Positions 43,838-52,861 of a stretch of DNA of 54,605 nt are shown piece after piece; positions within the stretch are counted from its first letter, which is position 1; each line of letters starts with the position of its first letter. The translations under genes were made by a program, and so were the position numbers. The notes beneath the pieces were generated by a model. It did no database searches, was not told the origin of the DNA, and was given only the letters and a program-made list of their open reading frames with translations. This DNA is from Betaproteobacteria bacterium (GTDB taxonomy: Bacteria; Pseudomonadota; Gammaproteobacteria; Burkholderiales; Rhodocyclaceae), in the NCBI GenBank assembly GCA_016208415.1, contig JACQYB010000035.1, positions 1-54,605 on the forward strand, read 5' to 3'.

Positions 43838-45916
43838 TCAGTGCCCTTCGAGTGCAGCCAGCAGAAGTTCCTGGGCATTGATGCGCCTGGTCCGCGCGCG
43901 CCGCCGGTGATAGTTGCCTTGAGCGTCCATTTCCCACGCCAGGACGTTGTCGGCCAGATAGGGCTTGAGTCCCTCCCGGATCACGCGGCGCTTGAGCCGT
44001 GGGTCAAGTATCGGGAAGCACACCTCGATGCGGCGGAAGAAGTTGCGCTCCATCCAGTCTGCGCTGGAGAGGTAGATGTTTTCGGCACCGTCGGCGTGGA
44101 AGTAGAACACCCGCGTATGCTCGAGAAAGCGCCCCACCACCGAGCGCACGCGGATTCGCTCGGATAGCCCCGGCACCCCGGGGCGCAGGGCGCATACCCC
44201 GCGCACCACCAGATCGATGCGCACCCCGGACTGCGATGCCGCATAAAGCGCGCGGATGACCTCCGGCTCCACCAGCGAGTTCATCTTGGCGATGATGCGC
44301 GCCGGCCGACCGTTCCTGGCACGCTCGGCTTCGGCGGCGATGGCCGCAACGATTCGCTCATGCAGGGTAAAGGGCGCCTGCCACAGGTGGTGAAGTTCGC
44401 CCGCCTTGCCCAGCCCGGTGAGCTGGGTGAAGACGTCGTGGACGTCGGCGCACATCTCCTCGTTGGCGGTGAGCAGGCCGAAATCCGTGTAGAGGCGGGC
44501 GGTGCGCGGATGGTAGTTGCCCGTACCCAGATGGACGTAGCGTTTCAGGCCCTGTTCCTCGCGCCGCACCACCATCAGCATCTTGGCGTGGGTCTTGTAG
44601 CCGAACACCCCATACACCACATGGGCCCCCACCTCCTCCAGGCGGGCCGCCCAGTTGATGTTGGCTTCCTCGTCGAAGCGCGCCATCAGTTCCACGACGG
44701 CCGTTACCTCCTTGCCCTTCTGGGCGGCGCGCACCAGGGTGTCCATGAGGACGGAGTCCGTGCCCGTGCGATAGACGGTCATCTTGATCGCCAGCACCTG
44801 GGGGTCATCCACAGCCTGCTGGAGGAATTCGATTACCGGCGCAAAGGACTGGTAGGGGTGGTGCAGGAGGACGTCCTGGTTGCGCAGGGTGGCAAACAGG
44901 TCGGGAGTCTTCTCGACGGACCCCGGACGCCCCGGGTGGAACGGCGGGAACTTGAGGTCCGCGCGCTCAACCCCGTCGGGCACGCTGATCAGGCGGACCA
45001 GATTGACGATGCCGGGCGTGCGGTAGACATCCTGCCGCCGCAGCCCGAAGTGCTGGAGGAGGAACTCGGTCATCGTCCCGGGGCAATTGTCTGCCACCTC
45101 AAGGCGCACCGCGTCGCCAAAGTGGCGCTGGGGAAGTTCGCCCTGGAGCGCGGTGCGCAGGTTCTTGATCTCTTCCTCGTCCACGAACAGGTCGCTGTTG
45201 CGGGTGACGCGGAACTGGTAGCAACCCTGCACCGCCAGTCCGGGGAACAGTTCCCCCACGTGGGCGTGCATCATTGACGAGAGGAAGACGAAGCCGTATT
45301 CAACCCCGGTCAGGTCCCTCGGCAAGCGGATGACGCGCGGCAACGCCCGCGGCGCCTGGACGATGGCCACCCGACAGGCGCGCCCGAAGGCGTCCTGCCC
45401 CTCCAGCTCGACGGCAAAGTTCAGGCTCTTGTTGAGCACCCGCGGGAAGGGGTGCGAGGGATCCAGCCCCACCGGGGTGAGCACCGGCAACACCTCGCGC
45501 AGCACGTAGTCGTGGATCCATTGGCGCTGGCCTTCGTTCCACTGGCCGCGGCGCAGGAAGACGATGCCTTCGCGGGCCAGCGTGGGCAGGATCTCATCGT
45601 TGAGCAGCGCGTACTGCTGGTCGACGATGTCGTGAGCCTCCTCGCCGATGCGCCGCAGGACTTCGCGCGGGGTCATTCCGTCGACGCCCGGCGTGACCGA
45701 TCCGAGCTTGACCCGCTCCTTCAGGCCCGATACACGAATTTCGAAGAACTCGTCCAGATTGCTCGAAACGATGCACAGAAAGCGCAGACGCTCGAGCAGC
45801 GGCACGTCGGCGCTGGCCGCCTGGGCCAGCACGCGACGGTTGAAGGCCAGTAGGGAAAGCTCCCGGTTGAGGAACGGGTCCAGCGGAGTGCGAATGACTT
45901 CGAACAAGCGGTTCAT
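43838..45916 (-). CDS. ppk1: Polyphosphate kinase 1
   Basis: Membrane-associated enzyme that polymerises the gamma phosphate of ATP into inorganic polyphosphate, 692 residues. It has the N-terminal domain FLNRELSLLAFNRRVLAQAA and LRFLCIVSSNLDEFFEIRVS, then the PLD-like catalytic halves. The phosphorylated His is in GYKTHAKMLMVVRRE, and YVHLGTGNYHPRTARLYTDF has the second conserved His. The end GNYHRRRARTRRINAQELLL is typical. ATG 45916 is chosen because the family begins just before FLNRELS. The open frame upstream is in the ppk1-ppx spacer. It is divergent from ppx with a 179-bp spacer; I do not see a convincing Pho box. Confidence 0.95.
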   Translation of the reverse strand: MNRLFEVIRTPLDPFLNRELSLLAFNRRVLAQAASADVPLLERLRFLCIVSSNLDEFFEIRVSGLKERVKLGSVTPGVDGMTPREVLRRIGEEAHDIVDQQYALLNDEILPTLAREGIVFLRRGQWNEGQRQWIHDYVLREVLPVLTPVGLDPSHPFPRVLNKSLNFAVELEGQDAFGRACRVAIVQAPRALPRVIRLPRDLTGVEYGFVFLSSMMHAHVGELFPGLAVQGCYQFRVTRNSDLFVDEEEIKNLRTALQGELPQRHFGDAVRLEVADNCPGTMTEFLLQHFGLRRQDVYRTPGIVNLVRLISVPDGVERADLKFPPFHPGRPGSVEKTPDLFATLRNQDVLLHHPYQSFAPVIEFLQQAVDDPQVLAIKMTVYRTGTDSVLMDTLVRAAQKGKEVTAVVELMARFDEEANINWAARLEEVGAHVVYGVFGYKTHAKMLMVVRREEQGLKRYVHLGTGNYHPRTARLYTDFGLLTANEEMCADVHDVFTQLTGLGKAGELHHLWQAPFTLHERIVAAIAAEAERARNGRPARIIAKMNSLVEPEVIRALYAASQSGVRIDLVVRGVCALRPGVPGLSERIRVRSVVGRFLEHTRVFYFHADGAENIYLSSADWMERNFFRRIEVCFPILDPRLKRRVIREGLKPYLADNVLAWEMDAQGNYHRRRARTRRINAQELLLAALEGH

Positions 45917-46095
45917 GGATGTGGAGTTCCCCCGGGCCTTCAGGTTGAACGGTGTATTTGTTGACCATTGGATTACAGGGCGATGACGCCTGGTGCCCTG
46001 ACCCCGTTCCCAAACCGCCTGCGCCCGGATGATAGAATTCTGCACGTTCCTTCGGCCGGCGCAAACCGGCCGCATGGCCGCCGGGGAGGCAATGC

Positions 46096-47601
46096 ATGAG
46101 TTTCGAGCTGGTCGCTGCAGTGGATCTGGGTTCCAACAGCTTCCGGCTGCAGGTCGGTCGTGTCGTGGGCGACCAGATCTATCCCCTCGATTCGCTCAAG
46201 GAGTCCGTGCGCCTGGCCGCCGGTATCACGCCGGACAAACGGCTGGATGCGGATTCGCAGTTGCGCGCGGTGTCGACCCTGCGCCGGTTCGGCGAACGAC
46301 TGCGTGGCTTTGATCCCGGGGCAGTTCGGGCCGTCGGCACCAACGCCTTGCGCCTGGCACGCAATTCGGGCGAGTTCCTGGTGCGTGCGAAGGCGGCCCT
46401 GGGTTTTCCCATCGAGGTGATTGCCGGCCGGGAAGAGGCGCGGCTCATCTACGTGGGGGTATCCCACACCCTGCCGGATCCGGAAAAGCAGCAGCTGGTG
46501 GTGGACATCGGCGGGGGATCGACCGAGTTCATCATTGGCCGCAGCTTCGAGCCCTTGGCACTGGAGTCGCTGTACATGGGCTGCGTGGGGTTTTCGCTGC
46601 GCTATTTCCGGCCCGGGCGCTTCGACCGTTCCAGCTTCCGGGAGGCGGAACTGGCTGCGCGCCGCGAACTGGAGACCATTGCGGCCCAATATCGGTCGCT
46701 GGGGTGGGAGCGGGCCGTAGGGTCCAGCGGCAGCGCCAAGGCGATTGCCGACATGATCGAGCTCAACGGCCTTGGCGGTCCGGGCATCAGCCGTGACGGC
46801 CTGGAGCGGCTGGTCGCGCACCTGGCGCGCGTCGGGGATCTGGGTCGGGCGGATATTTCCGGTTTGCGCGCCGACCGCGTGCCGGTGATCCCCGGCGGTC
46901 TGGCAATCATGTCGGCGGTGTTCGGCGTGCTCGGGATCGAGGTCATGGAGTTCTCCGAAGGTGCGTTGCGGCTGGGGGTTCTCTACGACCTGCTGGGGCG
47001 CTATCACCACCACGATCTGCGCGACGCCACGGTGGCCAATTTCATGCAACGCTACCAGGTGGATTCTATCCATGCCGGTCGGGTGGCGACTACGGCGGCG
47101 GCGCTGCTGCGCCAGATGAATCCGGATACGGCGCACGAGGCGCACACCGACGGTCGCTTTCTGCGCTGGGCCGCGCTGATGCACGAAATCGGCATTTCCG
47201 TCGCCCACAACGGCTATCACAAGCACAGCGCCTACATTCTCGCCAACGCGGACATGCCGGGGTTCTCGCGCATGGACCAGGCGCGCCTGGCGCGTATCGT
47301 GCTGGGTCATCGCGGCAAGCTGGGACGGGTCTTGCCGCTGGATGCGGGCAGCCCTGACTGGGTACTGATTCTGTGCCTGCGCCTGGCGGTGGTCTTGCAT
47401 CGGCCGCGCCACGATGAGGTGCTTCCGGCGATGGAACTGCGTACCACCGGTCGCGGCTTCCATTGCGGGATCGAGGAGGAGTGGCTGGCGAACGCTTCGC
47501 TCACCGCGGCCGCCCTCGCCGACGAGGTGCGTCAATGGGATACCGTGGGGCGGGAACTGCGGGTGCGCTCGCTGCATGAAAAGAGCCGCGCACTGGTGTG
47601 A
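46096..47601 (+). CDS. ppx: Exopolyphosphatase
   Basis: Degrades polyphosphate processively from its ends, and related enzymes also hydrolyse pppGpp, 501 residues. It has the ASKHA start VAAVDLGSNSFRLQVGRV, the second phosphate loop VVDIGGGSTEFIIGR (about 133-147) and VGSSGSAKAIADMIELNG. A C-terminal HD-like helical domain follows (VDSIHAGRVATTAAALLRQM; LMHEIGISVAHNGYHKHSAY). GGGGAGG lies 5-6 bases before ATG. A possible -10 TAGAAT is at 46033-46038 with no clear -35. It is divergent from ppk1, unlike the ppk-ppx operon of E. coli. Confidence 0.96.
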   Translation: MSFELVAAVDLGSNSFRLQVGRVVGDQIYPLDSLKESVRLAAGITPDKRLDADSQLRAVSTLRRFGERLRGFDPGAVRAVGTNALRLARNSGEFLVRAKAALGFPIEVIAGREEARLIYVGVSHTLPDPEKQQLVVDIGGGSTEFIIGRSFEPLALESLYMGCVGFSLRYFRPGRFDRSSFREAELAARRELETIAAQYRSLGWERAVGSSGSAKAIADMIELNGLGGPGISRDGLERLVAHLARVGDLGRADISGLRADRVPVIPGGLAIMSAVFGVLGIEVMEFSEGALRLGVLYDLLGRYHHHDLRDATVANFMQRYQVDSIHAGRVATTAAALLRQMNPDTAHEAHTDGRFLRWAALMHEIGISVAHNGYHKHSAYILANADMPGFSRMDQARLARIVLGHRGKLGRVLPLDAGSPDWVLILCLRLAVVLHRPRHDEVLPAMELRTTGRGFHCGIEEEWLANASLTAAALADEVRQWDTVGRELRVRSLHEKSRALV

Positions 47602-47634
47602 GCTGCCTGCCATGACGCCACGATCGCTGCGGGT

Positions 47635-48777
47635 TTGAGCGCGCCGGTGGCGAAGGAACCGTCGCTGCGGATCGAACGGGGCGTCCGGGGACAGCCGGTG
47701 GCACGGGTGTCGGGCGACTGGATCCTCGCCCGTCTGGCACCGTGCCTGGCTGAACTCACACCCACCCTGGACAACTGCCGCGCTCGGCGGGATCTGGATT
47801 GGGATCTGTCCGGACTGGGCGCCTTGGACACGGTGGGTGGCCTGCTCTTGTGGCAGGGCTGGGAGGAACGCTTCCCGCCGGAACTTGTGGTCAGCCCCAG
47901 GCAGCGGGCCGTGCTGGAGCGCGTTGCAGCGTCACATGCTGCCGGTCGGGCGCAGGCTGTTCCGCCGCCACCCCGGCCGGACTGGATTGCCTCGGCCGGC
48001 GGGTTCGGCCTGGAGGTCTGGGCCCATCTCACGAACCTCGTGGTCCTGCTCGGCCAGTTGGTGCTGGACGCCGGCCATTGCCTGCGCCATCCCGGCGAGA
48101 TTCCGCTGCGGGAGATATCCGCCAACGTCTACAAGGCGGGAGTGCGCGCCATGCCGGTGACCGCGCTGGTGGGCTTCCTCATTGGCATCGTGCTGAGCTA
48201 CCTGTCGGCACTGCAACTGCGCAACGTCGGCGCGGACATCTACATCGTCAATATCCTGGGCTACGGCATCGTGCGCGAACTGGGGCCGGTGCTGGTGGCG
48301 GTGCTGGTGGCGGGACGCTCGGGGTCCGCCATGACCGCGCAACTGGGCGTGATGCGCGTGACCGAAGAAATCGACGCCCTGGCTACCTTTGGCGTTTCGC
48401 GCACGTTGCGGCTGGTGCTGCCCAAGGTGGTGGCACTTTCGCTGGCCATGCCCCTGCTGGTGCTGTGGACCACCGCCATGGCCCTGTGGGGCGGGATGGT
48501 GGCGGCGCAGGTGCAACTCGACATCGGCTACGAGTTCTTCATCGCGACCCTGCCCCGGGCGGTGCCGGTGGCGAACCTGTGGATCGGGCTTGCGAAGGGC
48601 GTGGTGTTCGGCTTTCTCATCGCCCTCATCGCCAGCCACTTCGGGCTGCACGTACGTCCCAACACCGAGAGCCTGTCGGCCAATACCACGCGCTCGGTGG
48701 TGATTTCCATCACCAGCGTGCTGCTGGTGGACGCGGTGTTCGCCGTGGCCACGCGAGGCATCGGAGTCCCCGTATGA
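47635..48777 (+). CDS. MlaE-like ABC permease with N-terminal STAS-like domain
   Basis: Inner-membrane permease of an MCE-type lipid transporter, 380 residues. Residues ~1-110 resemble a degenerate STAS domain (RVSGDWILARLAPC, DWDLSGLGALDTVGGLLLW), which in the Mla system is a separate protein, MlaB. The permease part (MlaE/DUF140) has about five helices: VTALVGFLIGIVLSYLSALQ, VRELGPVLVAVLVAGRSGSA, MRVTEEIDALATFGVSRT and SVVISITSVLLVDAVFAVA. The start is TTG 47635 with a poor ribosome binding site; coupling to ppx is possible. It overlaps the ATPase gene by 4 bp. Confidence 0.92.
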   Translation: MSAPVAKEPSLRIERGVRGQPVARVSGDWILARLAPCLAELTPTLDNCRARRDLDWDLSGLGALDTVGGLLLWQGWEERFPPELVVSPRQRAVLERVAASHAAGRAQAVPPPPRPDWIASAGGFGLEVWAHLTNLVVLLGQLVLDAGHCLRHPGEIPLREISANVYKAGVRAMPVTALVGFLIGIVLSYLSALQLRNVGADIYIVNILGYGIVRELGPVLVAVLVAGRSGSAMTAQLGVMRVTEEIDALATFGVSRTLRLVLPKVVALSLAMPLLVLWTTAMALWGGMVAAQVQLDIGYEFFIATLPRAVPVANLWIGLAKGVVFGFLIALIASHFGLHVRPNTESLSANTTRSVVISITSVLLVDAVFAVATRGIGVPV

Positions 48778-49550
48778 CCATGCCGGTCATCGAGGTGCGC
48801 AAGCTGTCGACGCGCTTCGGGCACACCTGGGTGCTGCACGATCTCGACCTCGTCGTCGGCAGAGGCGAAGTGGTCGCACTGGTGGGCGGATCGGGCAGTG
48901 GCAAGACCACCTTGTTGCGGCAGATCAATGGACTCATCAAGCCCACCGAAGGCTCGGTGCGTCTGTTTGGCGAACCGCTGTACTCGCGCGATGTCCATCG
49001 GGACCGCGCGCTGCGGCGCCGTTTCGGCATGTTGTTCCAGCATGGCGCGCTATTCTCGGCCTTCGACGTCTTTGACAATGTTGCCTTTCCCATGCGCGAA
49101 TTGAGGCTGCTTCCAGCGGAGCTGATTCGCGACCTGGTCATGATCAAGCTCGCCCAGGTGGAACTGAAGCCCGAGCACGCCCGGCGCATGCCTGCGGAAC
49201 TCTCCGGGGGAATGGTGAAGCGGGTGGCGCTGGCCCGCGCCCTGGCGCTGGAGCCGGAACTGCTGCTGCTCGATGAACCCACGGCGGGGCTGGATCCGGA
49301 CCGCAGCGCGGCGTTCGTGCGCCTCATCCTCGCACTGCGCGAACAACTGGGCCTGACGGTGCTGCTGGTGACCCACGACGTGGATACCCTGGTGGCGCTG
49401 GCTACCCGCGTTGCCGTGCTTGCCGATCAGCGTATACTGGCCTTCGGCACACTTGACGAAGTCATACAGGTGGACCATCCCTTCTTCCGCAATTTCTTCT
49501 GTGGCGAGGCCATGCAACGCGCCCTCGCCGGTTCCCGCGCCCTGCGCTAG
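48774..49550 (+). CDS. MlaF-like ABC transporter ATPase
   Basis: Cytoplasmic ATPase of the lipid transporter, 258 residues. It has Walker A ALVGGSGSGKTTLLRQ (about 36-51), Q-loop MLFQHGALFSAFDVFDNVAF, signature LSGGMVKRVALARAL, Walker B LLLLDEPTAGLDP and switch His VTHD. The MLFQHGALF and PMRE combination is typical of MlaF/MCE ATPases. It begins ATGACC across the stop of the permease (4-bp overlap) and ends 2 bp before the MCE gene. Confidence 0.95.
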   Translation: MTMPVIEVRKLSTRFGHTWVLHDLDLVVGRGEVVALVGGSGSGKTTLLRQINGLIKPTEGSVRLFGEPLYSRDVHRDRALRRRFGMLFQHGALFSAFDVFDNVAFPMRELRLLPAELIRDLVMIKLAQVELKPEHARRMPAELSGGMVKRVALARALALEPELLLLDEPTAGLDPDRSAAFVRLILALREQLGLTVLLVTHDVDTLVALATRVAVLADQRILAFGTLDEVIQVDHPFFRNFFCGEAMQRALAGSRALR

Positions 49551-49552
49551 CA

Positions 49553-50518
49553 ATGGAAAACCGTGCCCATGCCCTGGTGGCCGGTGTATTCGCGCTGGCG
49601 CTGGGCTTCGCCACGGCCGCCGCGGCGTGGTGGCTGTCCGGCGGGCGCGACGACACCCGGGACGTCGTGCTCGTGACCACCCGCAGCGTGGATGGCCTGA
49701 ACGTTCAGTCGCAGGTGCGGTTTCGCGGGCTGCGGGTGGGCAAGGTGCGGGACATCCGCATCGATCCGGCGGATCCGCGCCGAATGCTGGTCACGGCCCG
49801 GATCGCCGCGACCACTCCGATCAGTACCCATACCCGAGCGCGGCTGGGAGTGCAGGGCGTGACCGGCATCGCCTACGTCACCCTCGATGACGACGGTACC
49901 GGTGAGCCGCTCGTGGCCACGCCGGGCGACCATCCGCCACAGGTGGCGCTGGACTCCTCGCAGATGGAGGGCCTGACCGACGCGGCACGGGAGGTGGCGG
50001 TGCAGGTGCGCGACCTGGTGGGGCGCGTCAATCGCGTGCTCGACCAGGACAACCTCGATCGCTTGAGCCGCACGCTGTCCAGCCTGGAGGCGGCGTCGGC
50101 GGGGCTGGAATCGGCCGGCAGGCGGTTGCCAGGCGTGATCGCGGGCGTGCAGCGGGTGCTGGCGCCCGAAAACCTGCGGCAGGTGCAGGCGATGCTCGGA
50201 AACCTTGAGCGTGCCAGTGCCGACGCGGCACCGCTGGTCGCGGACATGCGGAGTCTGGTGCAGTCGATGCAGGGGACCGCTGCCCGCGTGGGCGAGCTGA
50301 CGACGCAACTGGGCTCCGGCGTCGCGTCCGATGCCTATCCGAGGGCCAACGCCCTGTTGCGGGATCTGCAAAGCAATTCCCGGCGCCTGGGACGCCTTCT
50401 GGAGGATCTGGAACGCTCGCCACAGTCCCTCGTCTTCGGGCGTCAGAAACCGTCTCCCGGTCCCGGGGAGAGCGGATTTGCGTGGACGGGGTCCGGTGCG
50501 CAGGAGGAAGTGAAGTGA
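49553..50518 (+). CDS. MCE domain protein (MlaD-like)
   Basis: Membrane-anchored lipid-binding protein, 321 residues. It has one N-terminal helix (LVAGVFALALGFATAAAAWW) and one MCE domain about 38-115 (SVDGLNVQSQVRFRGLRVGK, ARLGVQGVTGIAYVTLDDDG). A long helical tail with heptad-like repeats runs from about 140 to 290 and may form a tunnel or needle in the periplasm, as in PqiB/LetB-like or Mce proteins. That tail makes it longer than E. coli MlaD (about 183 residues). It ends in a Pro/Gly-rich segment and overlaps the next gene by 4 bp. Confidence 0.93.
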   Translation: MENRAHALVAGVFALALGFATAAAAWWLSGGRDDTRDVVLVTTRSVDGLNVQSQVRFRGLRVGKVRDIRIDPADPRRMLVTARIAATTPISTHTRARLGVQGVTGIAYVTLDDDGTGEPLVATPGDHPPQVALDSSQMEGLTDAAREVAVQVRDLVGRVNRVLDQDNLDRLSRTLSSLEAASAGLESAGRRLPGVIAGVQRVLAPENLRQVQAMLGNLERASADAAPLVADMRSLVQSMQGTAARVGELTTQLGSGVASDAYPRANALLRDLQSNSRRLGRLLEDLERSPQSLVFGRQKPSPGPGESGFAWTGSGAQEEVK

Positions 50519-51144
50519 CGCCCGCGACACGCAGGATGGTGCTTCTTGCAGCGCTGGCCGCGGCGGCGTCCGGCTGTGTGGGTGGCAGGTCGCCTCTGGC
50601 GGAGCGCCACGATCTGGGGTCGGTCGAGAAGGGGGGAAGCGTCCCGGCCCTTCCGCTGTCGGCAATCGTGGTGCGCGCGCCGTCGTGGCTGGAAAGCAGT
50701 GCCATGCAGTATCGCCTGCCGGAGAACCAGGGTACGCGGCGCGGAACCTACCGGGAGATCCGCTGGGCGGCGCCGGCAGACGAGCTGTTCGGCCATGCCC
50801 TGCGCGTCGCGCTGCTTCCCGGGGGCGAACGAGCCATCGGCGCGAGGGGCTGCGCGTTGCGCGTCGACCTGGACGAGTTCATTCAGCGATTCGATTCGGC
50901 GCTCGTAAGCCTTGGCGTGATCGAGGTGCGTGTTGCCGTGCTGGCTCCCGGCTCGGGTGCCGTACTGGCCCACCGATCCTTCCGTGCCGAAACCTTGGCA
51001 GCCACGCCCGATGCGCGCGGCGGGGCCGTGGCACTGCGCGCCAGTACCCTGTCCCTGATGGTGCAACTACGGCAGTGGCTCGACGAGATCGCGCGTGAGG
51101 CCGGTTCGCCTTTCGGCCCGGCACGCGGCTGCGCCGGACCCTGA
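50515..51144 (+). CDS. ABC-type transport auxiliary lipoprotein (PqiC family)
   Basis: A 209-residue outer-membrane lipoprotein of the ABC_trans_aux (DUF330/PqiC) family. The lipobox is AAASGC (Cys near residue 22). Motifs are LSAIVVRAPSWLESSAMQYR, EIRWAAPADELFGHALRVAL, RVDLDEFIQRFDSALVSLG and FRAETLAATPDARGGAVALR. The start GTG 50515 overlaps the MCE stop and has CAGGAGGAA upstream. Together with the three genes before it, this forms a complete MCE system. There is no MlaA or MlaC gene here. Confidence 0.92.
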   Translation: MTPATRRMVLLAALAAAASGCVGGRSPLAERHDLGSVEKGGSVPALPLSAIVVRAPSWLESSAMQYRLPENQGTRRGTYREIRWAAPADELFGHALRVALLPGGERAIGARGCALRVDLDEFIQRFDSALVSLGVIEVRVAVLAPGSGAVLAHRSFRAETLAATPDARGGAVALRASTLSLMVQLRQWLDEIAREAGSPFGPARGCAGP

Positions 51145-51190
51145 CGCCCGCACGAAAACACGAAACCAGCGTTCGCTCCGGAGGAGAGTC

Positions 51191-52831
51191 ATGACCGAGA
51201 ACCCCTACAGCACCGGTCTGGATCGCAACGAAGCCAACTACGTTCCGCTGACCCCGCTGAGCTTCCTGGCGAGGGCGGCCTACGTCTATCCCCTGCGCCT
51301 CGCCGCGGTCCATGGTCAGCGGCGCCAGACCTGGGCACAGACCTACGAGCGCGCGCGACGGCTGGCTTCCGCCCTGACGCGCCACGGCGTGGGGGGGGGC
51401 GACACGGTGGCGGTGATGCTCAACAACACTCCGGAGATGTTCGAGTGCCACTTTGGCGTACCCATGTGCGGGGCGGTGCTCAACACGCTGAATACCCGGC
51501 TCGACGCCGAGGCCATCGCCTTCATGCTCGGACACGGCGAGGCGAAGGTGCTCATCGCCGACCGCGAGTATTCGTCCACGGTGCGCAAGGCCCTGGAGAT
51601 CGCCGGCGGCGCGCTTCAGATCATTGACGTGGACGATCCCGAATACACAGGTCCGGGCGAGCGGGTCGGCGGCACCGACTACGAGGCCTTCCTCGCCGGC
51701 GGCGATCCGGGCCATGCCTGGAAGGGGCCGCAGGACGAGTGGGATGCCATTTCGCTCAACTACACCTCCGGCACCACGGGCAATCCCAAGGGTGTCGTCT
51801 ATCACCACCGCGGCGCCTATCTCAATGCCCTGTCCAACATCGTGAGCTGGGGAATGCCGCCCCACGCCGTGTACCTGTGGACACTGCCCATGTTCCACTG
51901 CAACGGCTGGTGCTTCCCCTGGACCATGGCGGCCAATGCGGGGACCAACGTCTGCCTGCGGCGGGTGGATCCCAAGCTCATCCTCGATGCCATTCGCCAA
52001 CACAAGGTGAGCCACTATTGCGGGGCGCCCATCGTCCATTCGTTGATCATCAATTCCCCCGCCGAGTGGCGCCAGGGCATAGCGCACAAGGTGAGCGCCC
52101 TGGTGGCGGCAGCGCCCCCGCCTGCGGCGGTGATCGAAGAGATGCAACGCATCGGCTTCGACATCACCCACGTCTATGGCCTGACGGAAACCTATGGTCC
52201 GGCCGCCGTATGCGCCAAGCAGCCCGAGTGGACCGAACTGCCGCTGGACGAGCAGGTGGCGAAGAACGGCCGCCAGGGCGTGACTTATCACGCCCAGGAG
52301 GGCATTGCCGTGATGGACCCGGACAGCATGGAGCCGGTGCCCCGGGACGGCGAGACCATGGGCGAGATCATGTTCCGCGGCAACCTGGTGATGAAGGGCT
52401 ACCTCAAGAACCCCGCGGCCACCGCGCAGGCCTTCCGTGGCGGCTGGTACCACACCGGCGACCTGGCGGTGATGCAGCCCGATGGCTACGTCAAGATCAA
52501 GGACCGCGCCAAGGACGTGATCATCTCCGGCGGCGAAAACATCTCCTCGGTGGAGGTGGAGGACGTGCTCTACCGCCACGCCGCGGTGATGGCCGCCGCC
52601 GTGGTGGCCCAGCCCGACGAAAAGTGGGGGGAAGTGCCCTGTGCCTTCGTCGAGTTGAAAGAAGGCGCCCAGGTCACCGAGGCGGAGCTGATCGAGTTCT
52701 GCCGTGAGCGCATGGCCCGTTTCAAGGCGCCCAAGCGCGTTGTCTTCGGCCCACTGCCGAAGACCTCTACCGGCAAGATCCAGAAGTTCATCCTGCGACA
52801 ACAGGCGCGCTCCGCGGACGCCATCGAGTAA
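51191..52831 (+). CDS. Acyl-CoA synthetase (AMP-forming)
   Basis: ANL-superfamily ligase that activates a carboxylic acid through an acyl-adenylate to acyl-CoA, 546 residues. The phosphate loop is LNYTSGTTGNPKGVVYHH (about 189-206), the A5-like motif is HVYGLTETYGPA, the A7 is YHTGDLAVMQPDGYVKIKDR and the A10 catalytic Lys is in KTSTGKIQKFILR. The sequence is of the medium/long-chain or aromatic/terpenoid acid group, and chain length cannot be set. GGAGGAGAG precedes ATG 51191. It is followed by a crotonase, TetR and etfB, suggesting acyl-CoA oxidation. Confidence 0.95.
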   Translation: MTENPYSTGLDRNEANYVPLTPLSFLARAAYVYPLRLAAVHGQRRQTWAQTYERARRLASALTRHGVGGGDTVAVMLNNTPEMFECHFGVPMCGAVLNTLNTRLDAEAIAFMLGHGEAKVLIADREYSSTVRKALEIAGGALQIIDVDDPEYTGPGERVGGTDYEAFLAGGDPGHAWKGPQDEWDAISLNYTSGTTGNPKGVVYHHRGAYLNALSNIVSWGMPPHAVYLWTLPMFHCNGWCFPWTMAANAGTNVCLRRVDPKLILDAIRQHKVSHYCGAPIVHSLIINSPAEWRQGIAHKVSALVAAAPPPAAVIEEMQRIGFDITHVYGLTETYGPAAVCAKQPEWTELPLDEQVAKNGRQGVTYHAQEGIAVMDPDSMEPVPRDGETMGEIMFRGNLVMKGYLKNPAATAQAFRGGWYHTGDLAVMQPDGYVKIKDRAKDVIISGGENISSVEVEDVLYRHAAVMAAAVVAQPDEKWGEVPCAFVELKEGAQVTEAELIEFCRERMARFKAPKRVVFGPLPKTSTGKIQKFILRQQARSADAIE

Positions 52832-52861
52832 ACGCCACAACATCTCCCGGAGGAAACTCCC

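Noticed and set aside
41502-43937. An 811-residue open frame on the minus strand opposite relA
   Set aside because: It is antisense to a fully conserved RelA. The predicted protein is His/Arg/Gly-rich with no domain. Long shadow frames are expected at this GC content.
45917-46095. Pho box in the ppk1-ppx spacer
   Set aside because: I looked for CTGTCAT-type repeats at 11-bp spacing and found only scattered TGAC/CTGAC words without the right phasing.
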